This document shows positions 6,962 to 13,661 of a stretch of 28,987 bases of DNA, piece by piece. Position numbers and translations under genes: made by a program. This stretch comes from Candidatus Wallbacteria bacterium. Lineage in GTDB: Bacteria; Muiribacteriota; JAQTZZ01. The notes beneath the pieces were generated by a model. It made no database searches, had not been told where the DNA came from, and worked only from the letters and a program-made list of their open reading frames with translations. The stretch's first letter is position 1. Each line of letters opens with the position of its first letter. The DNA is taken from positions 1 through 28,987 of the forward strand of contig JAQTZZ010000051.1 of NCBI GenBank assembly GCA_028687545.1, given 5' to 3'.

Positions 6962-8653
6962 TTAGCGAAAATCGGGAAATTGTGCTGTAAATTGGTTTAA
7001 ATATTTTTGAAATCTTTGTTGCAAGTCAAGAGGGTTCAGATTTCCTTGGCTTCTCAGGAGTTTCCCTCGTGAATTTTCAATGAACTGGCAATCCCCATTG
7101 GGCCGGATTTCACCATATACCCATTGTCCGGAATGTCCTACAGTCAGAATCGGTTCGTCAGTTTGCTCCTCTGAATCGGGCGATTCAAGTTCCCGGATCA
7201 GACGGGCAAAACAAAGTTGCGAAAGAAACCGATCATCTCTTCCAGGTTTGACCATGCCGCCCCAGAATATTAAAGGGATCCTGTAATTTTCAGGATCAGC
7301 CGGATTCCGACGTGAGCCGTGATCAGCTATGAGAATCAGAAGAGTTTTTTCCAGTAAACCTTGTTTCTGAAGACTGTCCAGCAATTCCTCGACATATCGA
7401 TCATAGTACTTCAGTTGGGTGATCCCGGTTTTATCCTGCCAGGCCTGGGAATGACCAAATACACATTCCTGAAGAATGAACGTATTCCGGTTATTTTTCA
7501 TGTAGTCAATTATGGCTGGAAGTGCTGAGCGATCTTCCAAAGCTGCCTCGATCGGCGGAGAATCGATGCTGATCATGGAGGATGAAGGATTGATTTCACG
7601 CCTCGTGATGATCTGATCCCATTCCCCGCGAACCGGTATGAATGGCTGATTTTGAGCAGTACAGACGAACATGGTCTTTTTCCCGCTCCGGCGAAATGCT
7701 GCTGCCAGATTATCAGCCTTTTGAATTCCTGCATAACGCTCCGGATCAGAATATGCTGGATACGGAACGGAAATTCCAGTCAGCATGGACAGAAGACTGG
7801 TAAAACTATCGAGATTAGTAGTGAAATAACGGGAAAAATAGCGAAAATAGTCTTGGTGTTTTCCCAGAAAAGATTGGGAGTTCTGCAGAATCTCTTTTTC
7901 GAAACGCGAACTTTCGACAGTTTCCATGACCAGGATAAGGACATGAGAAGATGCATCAGAACCTGGAAAGTCCTTGAAAATCCGGGAAAGGTAATTATTT
8001 TCTATTGTGGCTGAGCTTGCATTTCGGGGCTGCTGCAGCGGCGGGACTACCCGCTTTCCTCCTCCAAGCACTTCCATCAGAATCTCCTGAACCCCGAAAA
8101 CAAAAGGATTGGGTGAGGGACTCATGAGAGTAAGAACCACTGCAAAGACAAAGAGATAAGACAATACCGAGGGAATCTTAATGGGGATGGAAAAAGGAAC
8201 TTTTTGAAGCAGAAGAATACTTAGAAATACAAAAAGTGGAGGAGTGAGAAGTTCGTTCCAGGTAAAAAACTCACGGATAAAAGTTTTAGAAGCACCTGTA
8301 TCCACCAAAAAGATGTTGACTGGAAATTGGAGAAAATCGGGGATAAAATGTGGATAAAGAATCAGCAGGCAGATCAGAGGAATCCAGAAAGCGATGGTGA
8401 TTCTCTCAATCAATTTTTGATCCAGGCGGTCTTTCATTATCCGCTGAAAAATTCGAGTCATGGCGTAAAAGGATAAAAGAAGTATACAGTCATGAAGCCA
8501 GGATATAAGATGAGGCATGATCCAATTCGGGTTGCCGCTGGTATAAAGCCACCAGGCATGGATTGCCAGCTGCAAAACAACAACCAGGAACATCAAATTC
8601 CACCAGAAGGAACTGAAAAAGATGAGTGTCTCTTGTTTTCGAGAACCGCTCAT
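6962..8653 (-). CDS. LtaS-like membrane phosphoglycerol/phosphoethanolamine transferase (sulfatase superfamily)
   Basis: 563 aa. The N-terminal third has about five transmembrane segments (around 12-32, 50-68, 87-104, 135-150, 163-178) and the rest is an extracytoplasmic alkaline-phosphatase-superfamily domain. Active-site positions follow lipoteichoic acid synthase: E244 in ILVMETVE, Thr285 in NLDSFTSLLSML as nucleophile, H401 in VFGHSQAW, and D444-H445 in LIADHGSR; the intervals match LtaS (E255, T300, H416, D475, H476). FGly-type sulfatases would need C/S-x-P-x-R, which is absent. Likely reaction: transfer of a phospho-polyol or phosphoethanolamine head group from a lipid to a surface glycan on the outer face of the inner membrane; acceptor unknown. 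It is transcribed alone, between a gap on one side and the terminator 8744-8779 on the other. Confidence 0.85.
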   Translation of the reverse strand: MSGSRKQETLIFFSSFWWNLMFLVVVLQLAIHAWWLYTSGNPNWIMPHLISWLHDCILLLSFYAMTRIFQRIMKDRLDQKLIERITIAFWIPLICLLILYPHFIPDFLQFPVNIFLVDTGASKTFIREFFTWNELLTPPLFVFLSILLLQKVPFSIPIKIPSVLSYLFVFAVVLTLMSPSPNPFVFGVQEILMEVLGGGKRVVPPLQQPRNASSATIENNYLSRIFKDFPGSDASSHVLILVMETVESSRFEKEILQNSQSFLGKHQDYFRYFSRYFTTNLDSFTSLLSMLTGISVPYPAYSDPERYAGIQKADNLAAAFRRSGKKTMFVCTAQNQPFIPVRGEWDQIITRREINPSSSMISIDSPPIEAALEDRSALPAIIDYMKNNRNTFILQECVFGHSQAWQDKTGITQLKYYDRYVEELLDSLQKQGLLEKTLLILIADHGSRRNPADPENYRIPLIFWGGMVKPGRDDRFLSQLCFARLIRELESPDSEEQTDEPILTVGHSGQWVYGEIRPNGDCQFIENSRGKLLRSQGNLNPLDLQQRFQKYLNQFTAQFPDFR

Positions 8654-8743
8654 CTCTGACTTCTCTGGAATAATTCTCTCATATTTACAGTATATTCTTT
8701 TTCGTCTTAAGCATCTCTTATGGAAATGTAAATGTTTGTAAAG

Positions 8744-8779
8744 AAAAAGTCTTCCTTATTAATGGAGGAAGACTTTTTT
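8744..8779 (-). terminator. Rho-independent terminator of the SH3b gene
   Basis: A 10-12 bp stem (AAAAAGTCTTCC, 8744-8755, with GGAAGACTTTTT, 8767-8778) is flanked by A-runs and T-runs, so it works in both directions. It lies just past the stop of the minus-strand gene 8825-9496. Confidence 0.88.
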
Positions 8780-8824
8780 GAATAATTCTGAGATTGTTTC
8801 TAGGCTTTAAAAGAGACCTCAGCT

Positions 8825-9496
8825 TTACTCCATCGTCAGAGGCAGCGGAGTCAGGCTGGATTGCTCTTTGACCACATCATACACGTTGACCCAGTATTTT
8901 TCACCGGTTTCGCAAACGATCTGCACTGCTTCCCCTTGAGAGGAGACGATCCAGCACTTTAGCCCGTTCGGAAGCTTGGCTATGGCAACCTCCTGCTTTT
9001 CTACGGATGCTGAGGCGGCATCGAGATATGCAGAAGCTCCTCCTGCATCAGATATTGAGCAGTAATGCAAGTCTGCGGTTTTTCTACCAGTCTCCTGTTC
9101 GTTTTTGACCTGGACTACCTGTTTGGAATATATGTAACCTCTCGCGCCGTCCCCATTTACGAAATACCATTCAGCAGGATGGCTCTGATCCTGGGACTGG
9201 GTGATGTCTGAAATCATGACCATGATCAAAGTGCCCTTTTTAAGCGTCACCACTCTGGCAAACTGAGTACCTGGTCCGGATCTCAGAATAGAGTCACTGA
9301 TTGTCTTGACAGTCATGTAATCGCTTACCGGGTCATAGATATCACGGGTTTGGGAAGAACATTCCGTGGGAAGGAGTTTTTCCTCCACCGCGCCAGCACT
9401 CGATGCATCTGACGCATGAGCAGTTCCGCACAGCAGCTTGATCAACACAGCCAGCAGGATTCCCCTTGTGATTGTTCCAGTTCTGTTTCTTTTCAT
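8825..9496 (-). CDS. Secreted SH3b-domain protein
   Basis: 223 aa from the ATG at 9496, chosen because a GGAGGTG ribosome site precedes it by 5 nt and the signal peptide MKRNRTGTITRGILLAVLIK (cleavage near AHA-SD) begins there; a longer in-frame start at 9559 has no such support. The mature protein holds a bacterial SH3 domain at about residues 61-131: the run MTVKTISDSILRSGPGTQFA, then VVTLKKGTLIMVM, WYFVNGDGARGYIYSKQV, which is the usual VRSGPGTxYxVxxxLxxGxxxxV...WxxVxxxxGxxGWVxxxxL pattern. A second shorter half (about 165-210, LPNGLKCWIVSSQGEAVQIVCETG) may be a degenerate copy. Such domains bind peptidoglycan or peptide ligands in the envelope. Single-gene unit ending in the terminator at 8744; a TATAAT (minus strand, 9542-9537) lies 41 bp upstream. 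Confidence 0.82.
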   Translation of the reverse strand: MKRNRTGTITRGILLAVLIKLLCGTAHASDASSAGAVEEKLLPTECSSQTRDIYDPVSDYMTVKTISDSILRSGPGTQFARVVTLKKGTLIMVMISDITQSQDQSHPAEWYFVNGDGARGYIYSKQVVQVKNEQETGRKTADLHYCSISDAGGASAYLDAASASVEKQEVAIAKLPNGLKCWIVSSQGEAVQIVCETGEKYWVNVYDVVKEQSSLTPLPLTME

Positions 9497-9536
9497 TTTG
9501 CACCTCCACTTATGACTTTGTGTTTTCTTAACGCTA

Positions 9537-9542
9537 ATTATA
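9537..9542 (-). promoter_or_regulatory. -10 box (TATAAT) for the SH3b gene
   Basis: Perfect TATAAT on the minus strand 41 bp before the ATG at 9496; -35 box not convincing (CTTCTG at 17 bp). Confidence 0.4.
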
Positions 9543-9680
9543 GGTGTATCGAACCACAACAGAAGTATTAAGTTGCAGCAAATGTGCAGCAGAATCAGAA
9601 CGGTTTTTCAGCTTCTTTTCATTATCAATAGTAATTTAGAGCCTCTACATAGCTGAGTGGGCAGATTTCATTGCCCGGGC

Positions 9681-9709
9681 TTGACTTAATTACCAAAACG
9701 GAAAATACT
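9681..9709 (+). promoter_or_regulatory. Candidate promoter reading into 9773
   Basis: TTGACT (9681-9686), 17-bp spacer, AATACT (9704-9709). It would transcribe the short zinc-ribbon-like ORF at 9773 and then run antisense to the 88-codon gene on the minus strand. Confidence 0.35.
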
Positions 9710-9772
9710 CCTAGGGAACTGATCAAGAACGACTGCTTCGTGACAAAGCCGGAATTCTGATATGATCAGCGC

Positions 9773-9877
9773 ATGATTGAATGCCCGAAATGCCGATTTT
9801 CCTGCTCTCCTGATACAAAACTCTGTATCGAGGAGATTGATTGGCTGTTCCGGTTCAAGAATATTTTCTTTTCGTAG
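9773..9877 (+). pseudogene. Short ORF with zinc-ribbon start, probable gene remnant (34 aa)
   Basis: The ORF starts MIECPKCRFSCSPDTKLC and ends in FKNIFFS. CPKC-x3-C-x6-C with SPDTKLC strongly resembles the beginning of double-zinc-ribbon proteins (CPKCxxxNPxxxKFCxxCG), which often head cyclases and kinases, but the final CxxCG knuckle is missing and the frame stops at 34 codons. There is no clear ribosome site. Best read as the 5' relic of a larger gene; it overlaps the 3' end of the minus-strand ORF 9855-10121 by 23 bp. Confidence 0.35.
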
Positions 9878-10121
9878 TCTCCTTGAGTTCATCCGGAACT
9901 ATTCCTGCCTTTTCCAGGATACTTTTTTTCTGCCCTTCCCTCATGTAATCATCGATTTCCGCGAGGAGCTTTTTGAATGATTCTGCCGGATGAATGAATT
10001 TTTTCGAAAGTATAGCCTTATTCGGGCCTTCCCGAAGGGTAATGACTTCATATCCCCCAATGCAGGTCACTTTCAATGTTGCTTTGGCAAGGTTTATGGA
10101 GATCGGTTCGTTTTTATTCAT
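9855..10121 (-). CDS. Small hypothetical protein (88 aa)
   Basis: Starts MNKNEPISINLAKATLKV and ends in a Lys/Arg-rich tail (KETTKRKYS). No signal peptide or membrane segment; a short beta-rich half (residues 8-45: two strands around IGGYEVITLREG) and a helical half (FKKLLAEIDDYMREGQKKSILEKAG). Family not recognised. The ATG has no good ribosome site, and the same frame stays open without stop for about 125 bp upstream, back to the papain gene end, yet without ATG, GTG or TTG; a non-standard start or a truncated N-terminus is possible. It lies 125 bp downstream of, and co-directional with, the papain-like gene and may be its operon partner, perhaps an inhibitor-type companion (speculation). 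Confidence 0.5.
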   Translation of the reverse strand: MNKNEPISINLAKATLKVTCIGGYEVITLREGPNKAILSKKFIHPAESFKKLLAEIDDYMREGQKKSILEKAGIVPDELKETTKRKYS

Positions 10122-10246
10122 GATGCCGAAGGTTGAAGCGGTGTATGCGAATAAGACGCCGTTCCTGATAGCGATTACAAGTTCAGGGTATAAGATCGAA
10201 TATATGAAATTCCTCCACCTGTAAGTCTGATACTCTGGATTCTCCT

Positions 10247-11137
10247 TTAATTCAGAAGTAGATCTTTGTAAACCATGGCATAATTAACCGCACCGATACA
10301 CGCAGCACCATAAGCAATCCGAAAATACCCATTCTCGCCCAATCCTGTTCCCCAGGAATTTTTGATGATCCAATAGCCCTGATTATCGTTCCAGCCGACG
10401 ATCAGGACATCGTGATTAATGGTGTTCGATTTCAGATTGAAAATCCCTCCGGTGTAATTTTGAAGCAGTAAATTTCCGTCAATCATTGTCATCAATGCTC
10501 CGAAATGATAAACACAATATTTCATGGCTTCCCGGTCTTCCCCAAAAAAATCCCCTCCATCAATGATTTTGTAAGCCCTGGGATGGGAAAGCTGGATTAT
10601 TCCGTCATGCGCCTGATAAGGTTCATTTTTCGCGTAAGTAGCACCAAGCAGCTTGAAATAATCACCTGCTCTTGAAAGGATTGCCCCGTTTCCCCCGCCA
10701 TGAGAGGTGTTCCAGTTGATAAGATCCTGCTCTGAAAGATTTTCTTCGATACCGTCTTCAATTTTGATCATGTGTTCCAGGGCGGCGATTCCTGAAAACG
10801 CCCAGCAGGATTGAAAACTCCCCTGGTTTTTTACCGGAGTCACCCCGTTGAAATCACGCCAGTCAAATTCGGCAGGCAGATCCGGATCACGCAATTTTGT
10901 CTGATCGATTAAATCGATTTTATCAAAAGAAAAGTTGTTATGATTAACTTCCAGAGTTGAAATCGGACATTGATAGGGTGCTAAATGAGTCAAAAGTCCG
11001 GAATTTTCGTTCGAAACGGCGCTGCCAGATCCGGTCATTCGATTGATGAGGCTTAACGGAGCATTCCAGGCAAAGGCATGAAAATTGATCAGAAACATGA
11101 AAAACAGGAACAATGTCTTAACAGCCGTAAAATTCAT
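10247..11137 (-). CDS. Secreted papain-family (C1A) cysteine protease
   Basis: 296 aa, ribosome site TTGGAGGAAAA, signal peptide MNFTAVKTLFLFFMFLINFH (cleavage near AFA-W). After a propeptide-like stretch to about 87, the mature domain starts at LPAEFDWRDFNGVTPVKNQG. All four catalytic positions are present: Q105 (oxyanion hole, VKNQGSFQS), C111 in CWAF, H242 in NHDVLIVGW and N260 in IIKNSWGTGLGENGYFRI. About 206 residues for the catalytic region matches a compact papain domain, so the enzyme should be an active endopeptidase outside the cytoplasm. Bacterial C1A proteases of this size usually act in nutrition or on host or prey proteins (family knowledge). Its promoter (minus strand, 11204-11170) belongs to the shared TTGTAAC class described in findings. 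Confidence 0.92.
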   Translation of the reverse strand: MNFTAVKTLFLFFMFLINFHAFAWNAPLSLINRMTGSGSAVSNENSGLLTHLAPYQCPISTLEVNHNNFSFDKIDLIDQTKLRDPDLPAEFDWRDFNGVTPVKNQGSFQSCWAFSGIAALEHMIKIEDGIEENLSEQDLINWNTSHGGGNGAILSRAGDYFKLLGATYAKNEPYQAHDGIIQLSHPRAYKIIDGGDFFGEDREAMKYCVYHFGALMTMIDGNLLLQNYTGGIFNLKSNTINHDVLIVGWNDNQGYWIIKNSWGTGLGENGYFRIAYGAACIGAVNYAMVYKDLLLN

Positions 11138-11169
11138 TTTTCCTCCAAAAACTGCTTATCTTCATTTTA

Positions 11170-11219
11170 TTTATATCCAAATTTCCGGGACTTTCCAGTT
11201 ACAATCGGCTGCAAATCAT
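11170..11219 (-). promoter_or_regulatory. Promoter of the papain gene, TTGTAAC class
   Basis: On the minus strand: GCAGCCGATTGTAACTGGAAA, with the -35-like TGGAAA at 11197-11192, a 16-bp spacer and -10 TATAAA at 11175-11170. A 16-base block (GCAGCCGATTGTAACT) is identical to that in front of the alpha/beta hydrolase gene on the other strand at 13556. Confidence 0.6.
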
Positions 11220-11342
11220 TCTTTGAAAAATATGAGCCGGATCTTTTCTTACATCAACCAAATGCAACAGCCGCATGCCTGGCGGCCTTGGGCCTAAGGT
11301 CATAAAGTAAAGCACCGTATCGGACCATTACAGAAAATGAAG

Positions 11343-11368
11343 AAAAGGCCCTTATCAAGGGCTTTTTT
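11343..11368. terminator. Orphan rho-independent terminator between divergent genes
   Basis: GGCCCTT / AAGGGCT stem (loop ATC) with A-run before and T-run after, so both strands qualify. It stands 160-200 bp from either start of two divergently transcribed genes and ends no annotated gene; it may end an unseen small RNA or insulate the two promoters. Confidence 0.75.
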
Positions 11369-11449
11369 CAGCATTGAATTTTTTGCGCGGCACCGGTTAA
11401 GCTCAATTATATTTTCCTACCTGCAAACTTCCCAAGACTCTGCAGCATT

Positions 11450-11485
11450 TTGTAACTGGAATCACCTGCTTGCTTAGTGAATAAT
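11450..11485 (+). promoter_or_regulatory. Promoter of the S41 peptidase gene, TTGTAAC class
   Basis: GCAGCATTTTGTAACTGGAA begins at 11442; the -35-like TGGAAT (11457-11462) is followed after 17 bp by AATAAT (11480-11485). Transcription would start near 11492, which rules out the in-frame ATG at 11477 and agrees with the GTG start at 11531. Confidence 0.5.
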
Positions 11486-11530
11486 TACCTCAAGAAAACA
11501 GAACCCATGAGCAAAAAATCGGAGGTCAGA

Positions 11531-13165
11531 GTGATCAAATCTTTGTTTTTATTGTTGGCGATCCTGTCGCTAAGCTTATCGGTTAATGCGGCAGAAGGCG
11601 ATCACTGGATCATGATCAGCAGCAAAGTCGATATTCCGGATTCCATTTTGAAAGTCGGCGACCTGCTGCTCAATGTCAATGGCACTTGCGTCACAGGATA
11701 CAAGGATCCGCAGGAGCTGAATACAGTCATGAACAGCGCCTTCAAGCCCCAGGGGCAGACTGAAACTTACAATGTCCTGTCTTACGGCGAAACTCGGGAA
11801 GTGAACCTGACTTTTACAGGTAAAATGAACTTCAATTGCAGCTTTATCAGAGAGTCAAATTCAGTACTAACGGAGAAGGCCAGGCAGGACTTTTCCGCAC
11901 TACTGGAAGTGATGGACCGGGCTTATGTGAAATCAGACCGCCAGGATTATGCGGCAGCGCGTGATTATCTGAAAACGATAGCTCAAGGTGATTTGTCCCG
12001 CAGCGAAACAATGGATATCGGATTGTTTTTAAAACATTTTTCACGCTTTCTCTCCCTGCTCAATGACGGACACGCCGGATTCCTGCCATCGGATGTGGCG
12101 GACGCCATGGCAGCAAGGTTTCTCCTGCAAAACAACGATTTCAGATTCCTGCCTTTGCACGTGGAGATCACTGAAACAGGCGTTTACACGAAAAAAACCG
12201 ATCTGTTCGACAGAAAAGTCCGCATCATCGGGATCAATGGCGAAAAAATCGAGGACCTCATCGAAGAGATGCTCCAGTTCGCAAACGGCGATACGAATCA
12301 AAACAAGCTTGACGATGTCTCAGAGAACTTTTTCCTGTTCTATTATCTTGTCAAAGGCAGCGTCAACAGCTTTCAACTGACTGTCAGGGATCTTTCCAGG
12401 GAAAACGAATTGACCCTGACTGGTGTACCTTACCAGGATCTCCTGAGATTTTCGCCGGCCCCCTGGTATTACGGGGATCCTTTTGGCTTTTCAATCAAAA
12501 ATGACGTGGCAGTGATGACTCTTAAGTCTTTTGGCGGGAAAAAATATTTTTACGAATTTGTGGATAAATGCTTTCAGGAAATCAAAGACAAGAATCTCAA
12601 CCGGCTGATCATCGACCTGCGGCAAAATGGCGGAGGCGGCACAGGTTATCTCAAACATCTTCTGAGTCGGCTCACGGACCGGAAGATGCAGTTCTGGGAT
12701 GGAGTCCTAGTCAAATGTTCACAGGAAGCCAAAGATTACGGCTACGAATTCGACGCCGACCTTGCTCTGGGAGAATCGCGGCAATATACCTACGAAGCAT
12801 TTTCCCCGACTGCTGAGCGGATGTTTTCCGGTGAAGTGGAGTTGCTGGTAGGCAGAAAGACCTTTTCCACGGCTTTTGATTGTGCTGTCTGCTTTTCTGC
12901 AATGAAGCTCGGCACGCTCATCGGTTCCAACACGGGTGGGAATAATTATTCCACTGAACAAGGCTTCCGCGTTTCAATTCCATCCGCAGGAGTCGAATTT
13001 TCCGTACCGTTCAAGATCTGGATCAATGTAAATACTCCGGCATACGACAGCGATTTGTCGCTTAAACCTGTCACTTGCATTTATCAGTCGGAAAGTGATT
13101 ACTTCAATGACATCGATACGGTTCTGGAATATGCTGTGAAAAGTTTGGGAAATGCAGGATCGTGA
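11531..13165 (+). CDS. Secreted S41-family (C-terminal processing protease-like) peptidase
   Basis: 544 aa from the GTG at 11531, preferred because GGAGG (11521-11525) stands 5 nt before it and the signal peptide VIKSLFLLLAILSLSLSVNA starts there; ATGs at 11477 and 11507 lie in or near the promoter without a ribosome site. A PDZ-like module follows (about 25-95, ILKVGDLLLNVNG), then a helical linker, LLNDGHAGF (about 176-184, the family's substrate-cleft motif), and the tail-protease core: DVAVMTLKSFGG, LIIDLRQNGGGGTG, VELLVGRKTFSTAFDCAVCF. The serine in TFSTAF (about 446) is where Tsp/CtpA and S41C proteins place the nucleophile; a catalytic lysine as in CtpA is not obvious. Likely periplasmic or extracellular; S41 proteins cleave C-terminal regions of proteins or act in oligopeptide uptake. 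Confidence 0.86.
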   Translation: MIKSLFLLLAILSLSLSVNAAEGDHWIMISSKVDIPDSILKVGDLLLNVNGTCVTGYKDPQELNTVMNSAFKPQGQTETYNVLSYGETREVNLTFTGKMNFNCSFIRESNSVLTEKARQDFSALLEVMDRAYVKSDRQDYAAARDYLKTIAQGDLSRSETMDIGLFLKHFSRFLSLLNDGHAGFLPSDVADAMAARFLLQNNDFRFLPLHVEITETGVYTKKTDLFDRKVRIIGINGEKIEDLIEEMLQFANGDTNQNKLDDVSENFFLFYYLVKGSVNSFQLTVRDLSRENELTLTGVPYQDLLRFSPAPWYYGDPFGFSIKNDVAVMTLKSFGGKKYFYEFVDKCFQEIKDKNLNRLIIDLRQNGGGGTGYLKHLLSRLTDRKMQFWDGVLVKCSQEAKDYGYEFDADLALGESRQYTYEAFSPTAERMFSGEVELLVGRKTFSTAFDCAVCFSAMKLGTLIGSNTGGNNYSTEQGFRVSIPSAGVEFSVPFKIWINVNTPAYDSDLSLKPVTCIYQSESDYFNDIDTVLEYAVKSLGNAGS

Positions 13166-13189
13166 AAATAATGAGTATGGAGAGCAGAT

Positions 13190-13340
13190 GAAATCATCCA
13201 TTACATTTGACGGAAAGGCTGTTCTCGATCTTGTTCGCTGGGCGCGTTTGAAATCGACGAAGCCGGCCAAAGCCTGGAAATCCAGCCGTCAATTCGTATT
13301 GACCAGGGAGTGGGCGAAGCACAGCTTTAATCAACCAGAT
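13190..13340 (+). pseudogene. Frameshifted short ORF of unknown family
   Basis: ATG at 13190 with GGAGAG before it encodes MKSSITFDGKAVLDLVRWA; shortly after, a second frame reads FEIDEAGQSLEIQPSIRIDQ and ends GVGEAQL-stop (TAA at 13338-13340). Both halves look protein-like and their normal frames become poor where the other begins (around 13240), so a single small gene with a one-base frameshift is the simplest reading. The product is not recognised. It lies beside the decayed toxin gene, so a former toxin-antitoxin or mobile cluster is possible. Confidence 0.3.
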
Positions 13341-13379
13341 CCTTACTTGCAGATTGAGCAGTGCTCCAGCCATTCTTAT

Positions 13380-13620
13380 TTACTTTTGCAATAACAGCGC
13401 GAGTTTTTCCAGAACCTCTGCTGTGACAGCTCCGGGAAGTTTGCAGATGAATTCAGCCTTGCGCACTCGCCAGTCCAAACAGCGAACCTGATCAGAAAGT
13501 ATCGTTCCCCTTATTTTCTTGCGATTCTCAAGCAACAGCACAGGGATGGGAACACGCAGCCGATTGTAACTTGAAAAGAAATCGAGATCAGGGATAATTG
13601 GGTAAAGCGAAACAAAACCC
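13380..13620 (-). pseudogene. Decayed MazF/PemK-like toxin, C-terminal part
   Basis: Read on the minus strand, the last 55 codons give VPIPVLLLENRKKIRGTILS, then DQVRCLDWRVRKAEFICKLP and a leucine-rich tail VTAEVLEKLALLLQK-stop. This is the C-terminal half of MazF/PemK endoribonucleases (YPFEVxL...xGxxLxDQVxSxxWRxRxA). The conserved N-terminal half with GDxxxVxxxPxxGxExxxxRPxxV cannot be found: upstream the frame turns into low-complexity FVSLYPIIPDLDFFSSYN and then crosses the start of the hydrolase gene. No MazE-type antitoxin is visible. It is therefore an inactive relic of an mRNA interferase; the promoter of the hydrolase gene (13564-13598) now lies in it. Confidence 0.6.
13564..13598 (+). 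promoter_or_regulatory. Promoter of the alpha/beta hydrolase operon, TTGTAAC class
   Basis: GCAGCCGATTGTAACTTGAA (from 13556) with -35 TTGAAA (13571-13576), 16-bp spacer and -10 GATAAT (13593-13598). Confidence 0.6.
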
Positions 13621-13661
13621 GGAGAAAATGTGATGAGAAAAAAAGTGTTGGAGGAAGTTAA

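Noticed and set aside
9540-9570. GTGGTTCGATACAC on the minus strand resembling a tRNA T-arm
   Set aside because: No acceptor stem, D-arm or anticodon arm can be placed around it.
9940-10100. TTGGCAAGGTTTATGG on the + strand near 10084, resembling a repeat end
   Set aside because: It is inside a coding frame of the minus-strand gene, lacks the AAATTTT portion, and has no CTCGA border, so chance similarity is more likely.
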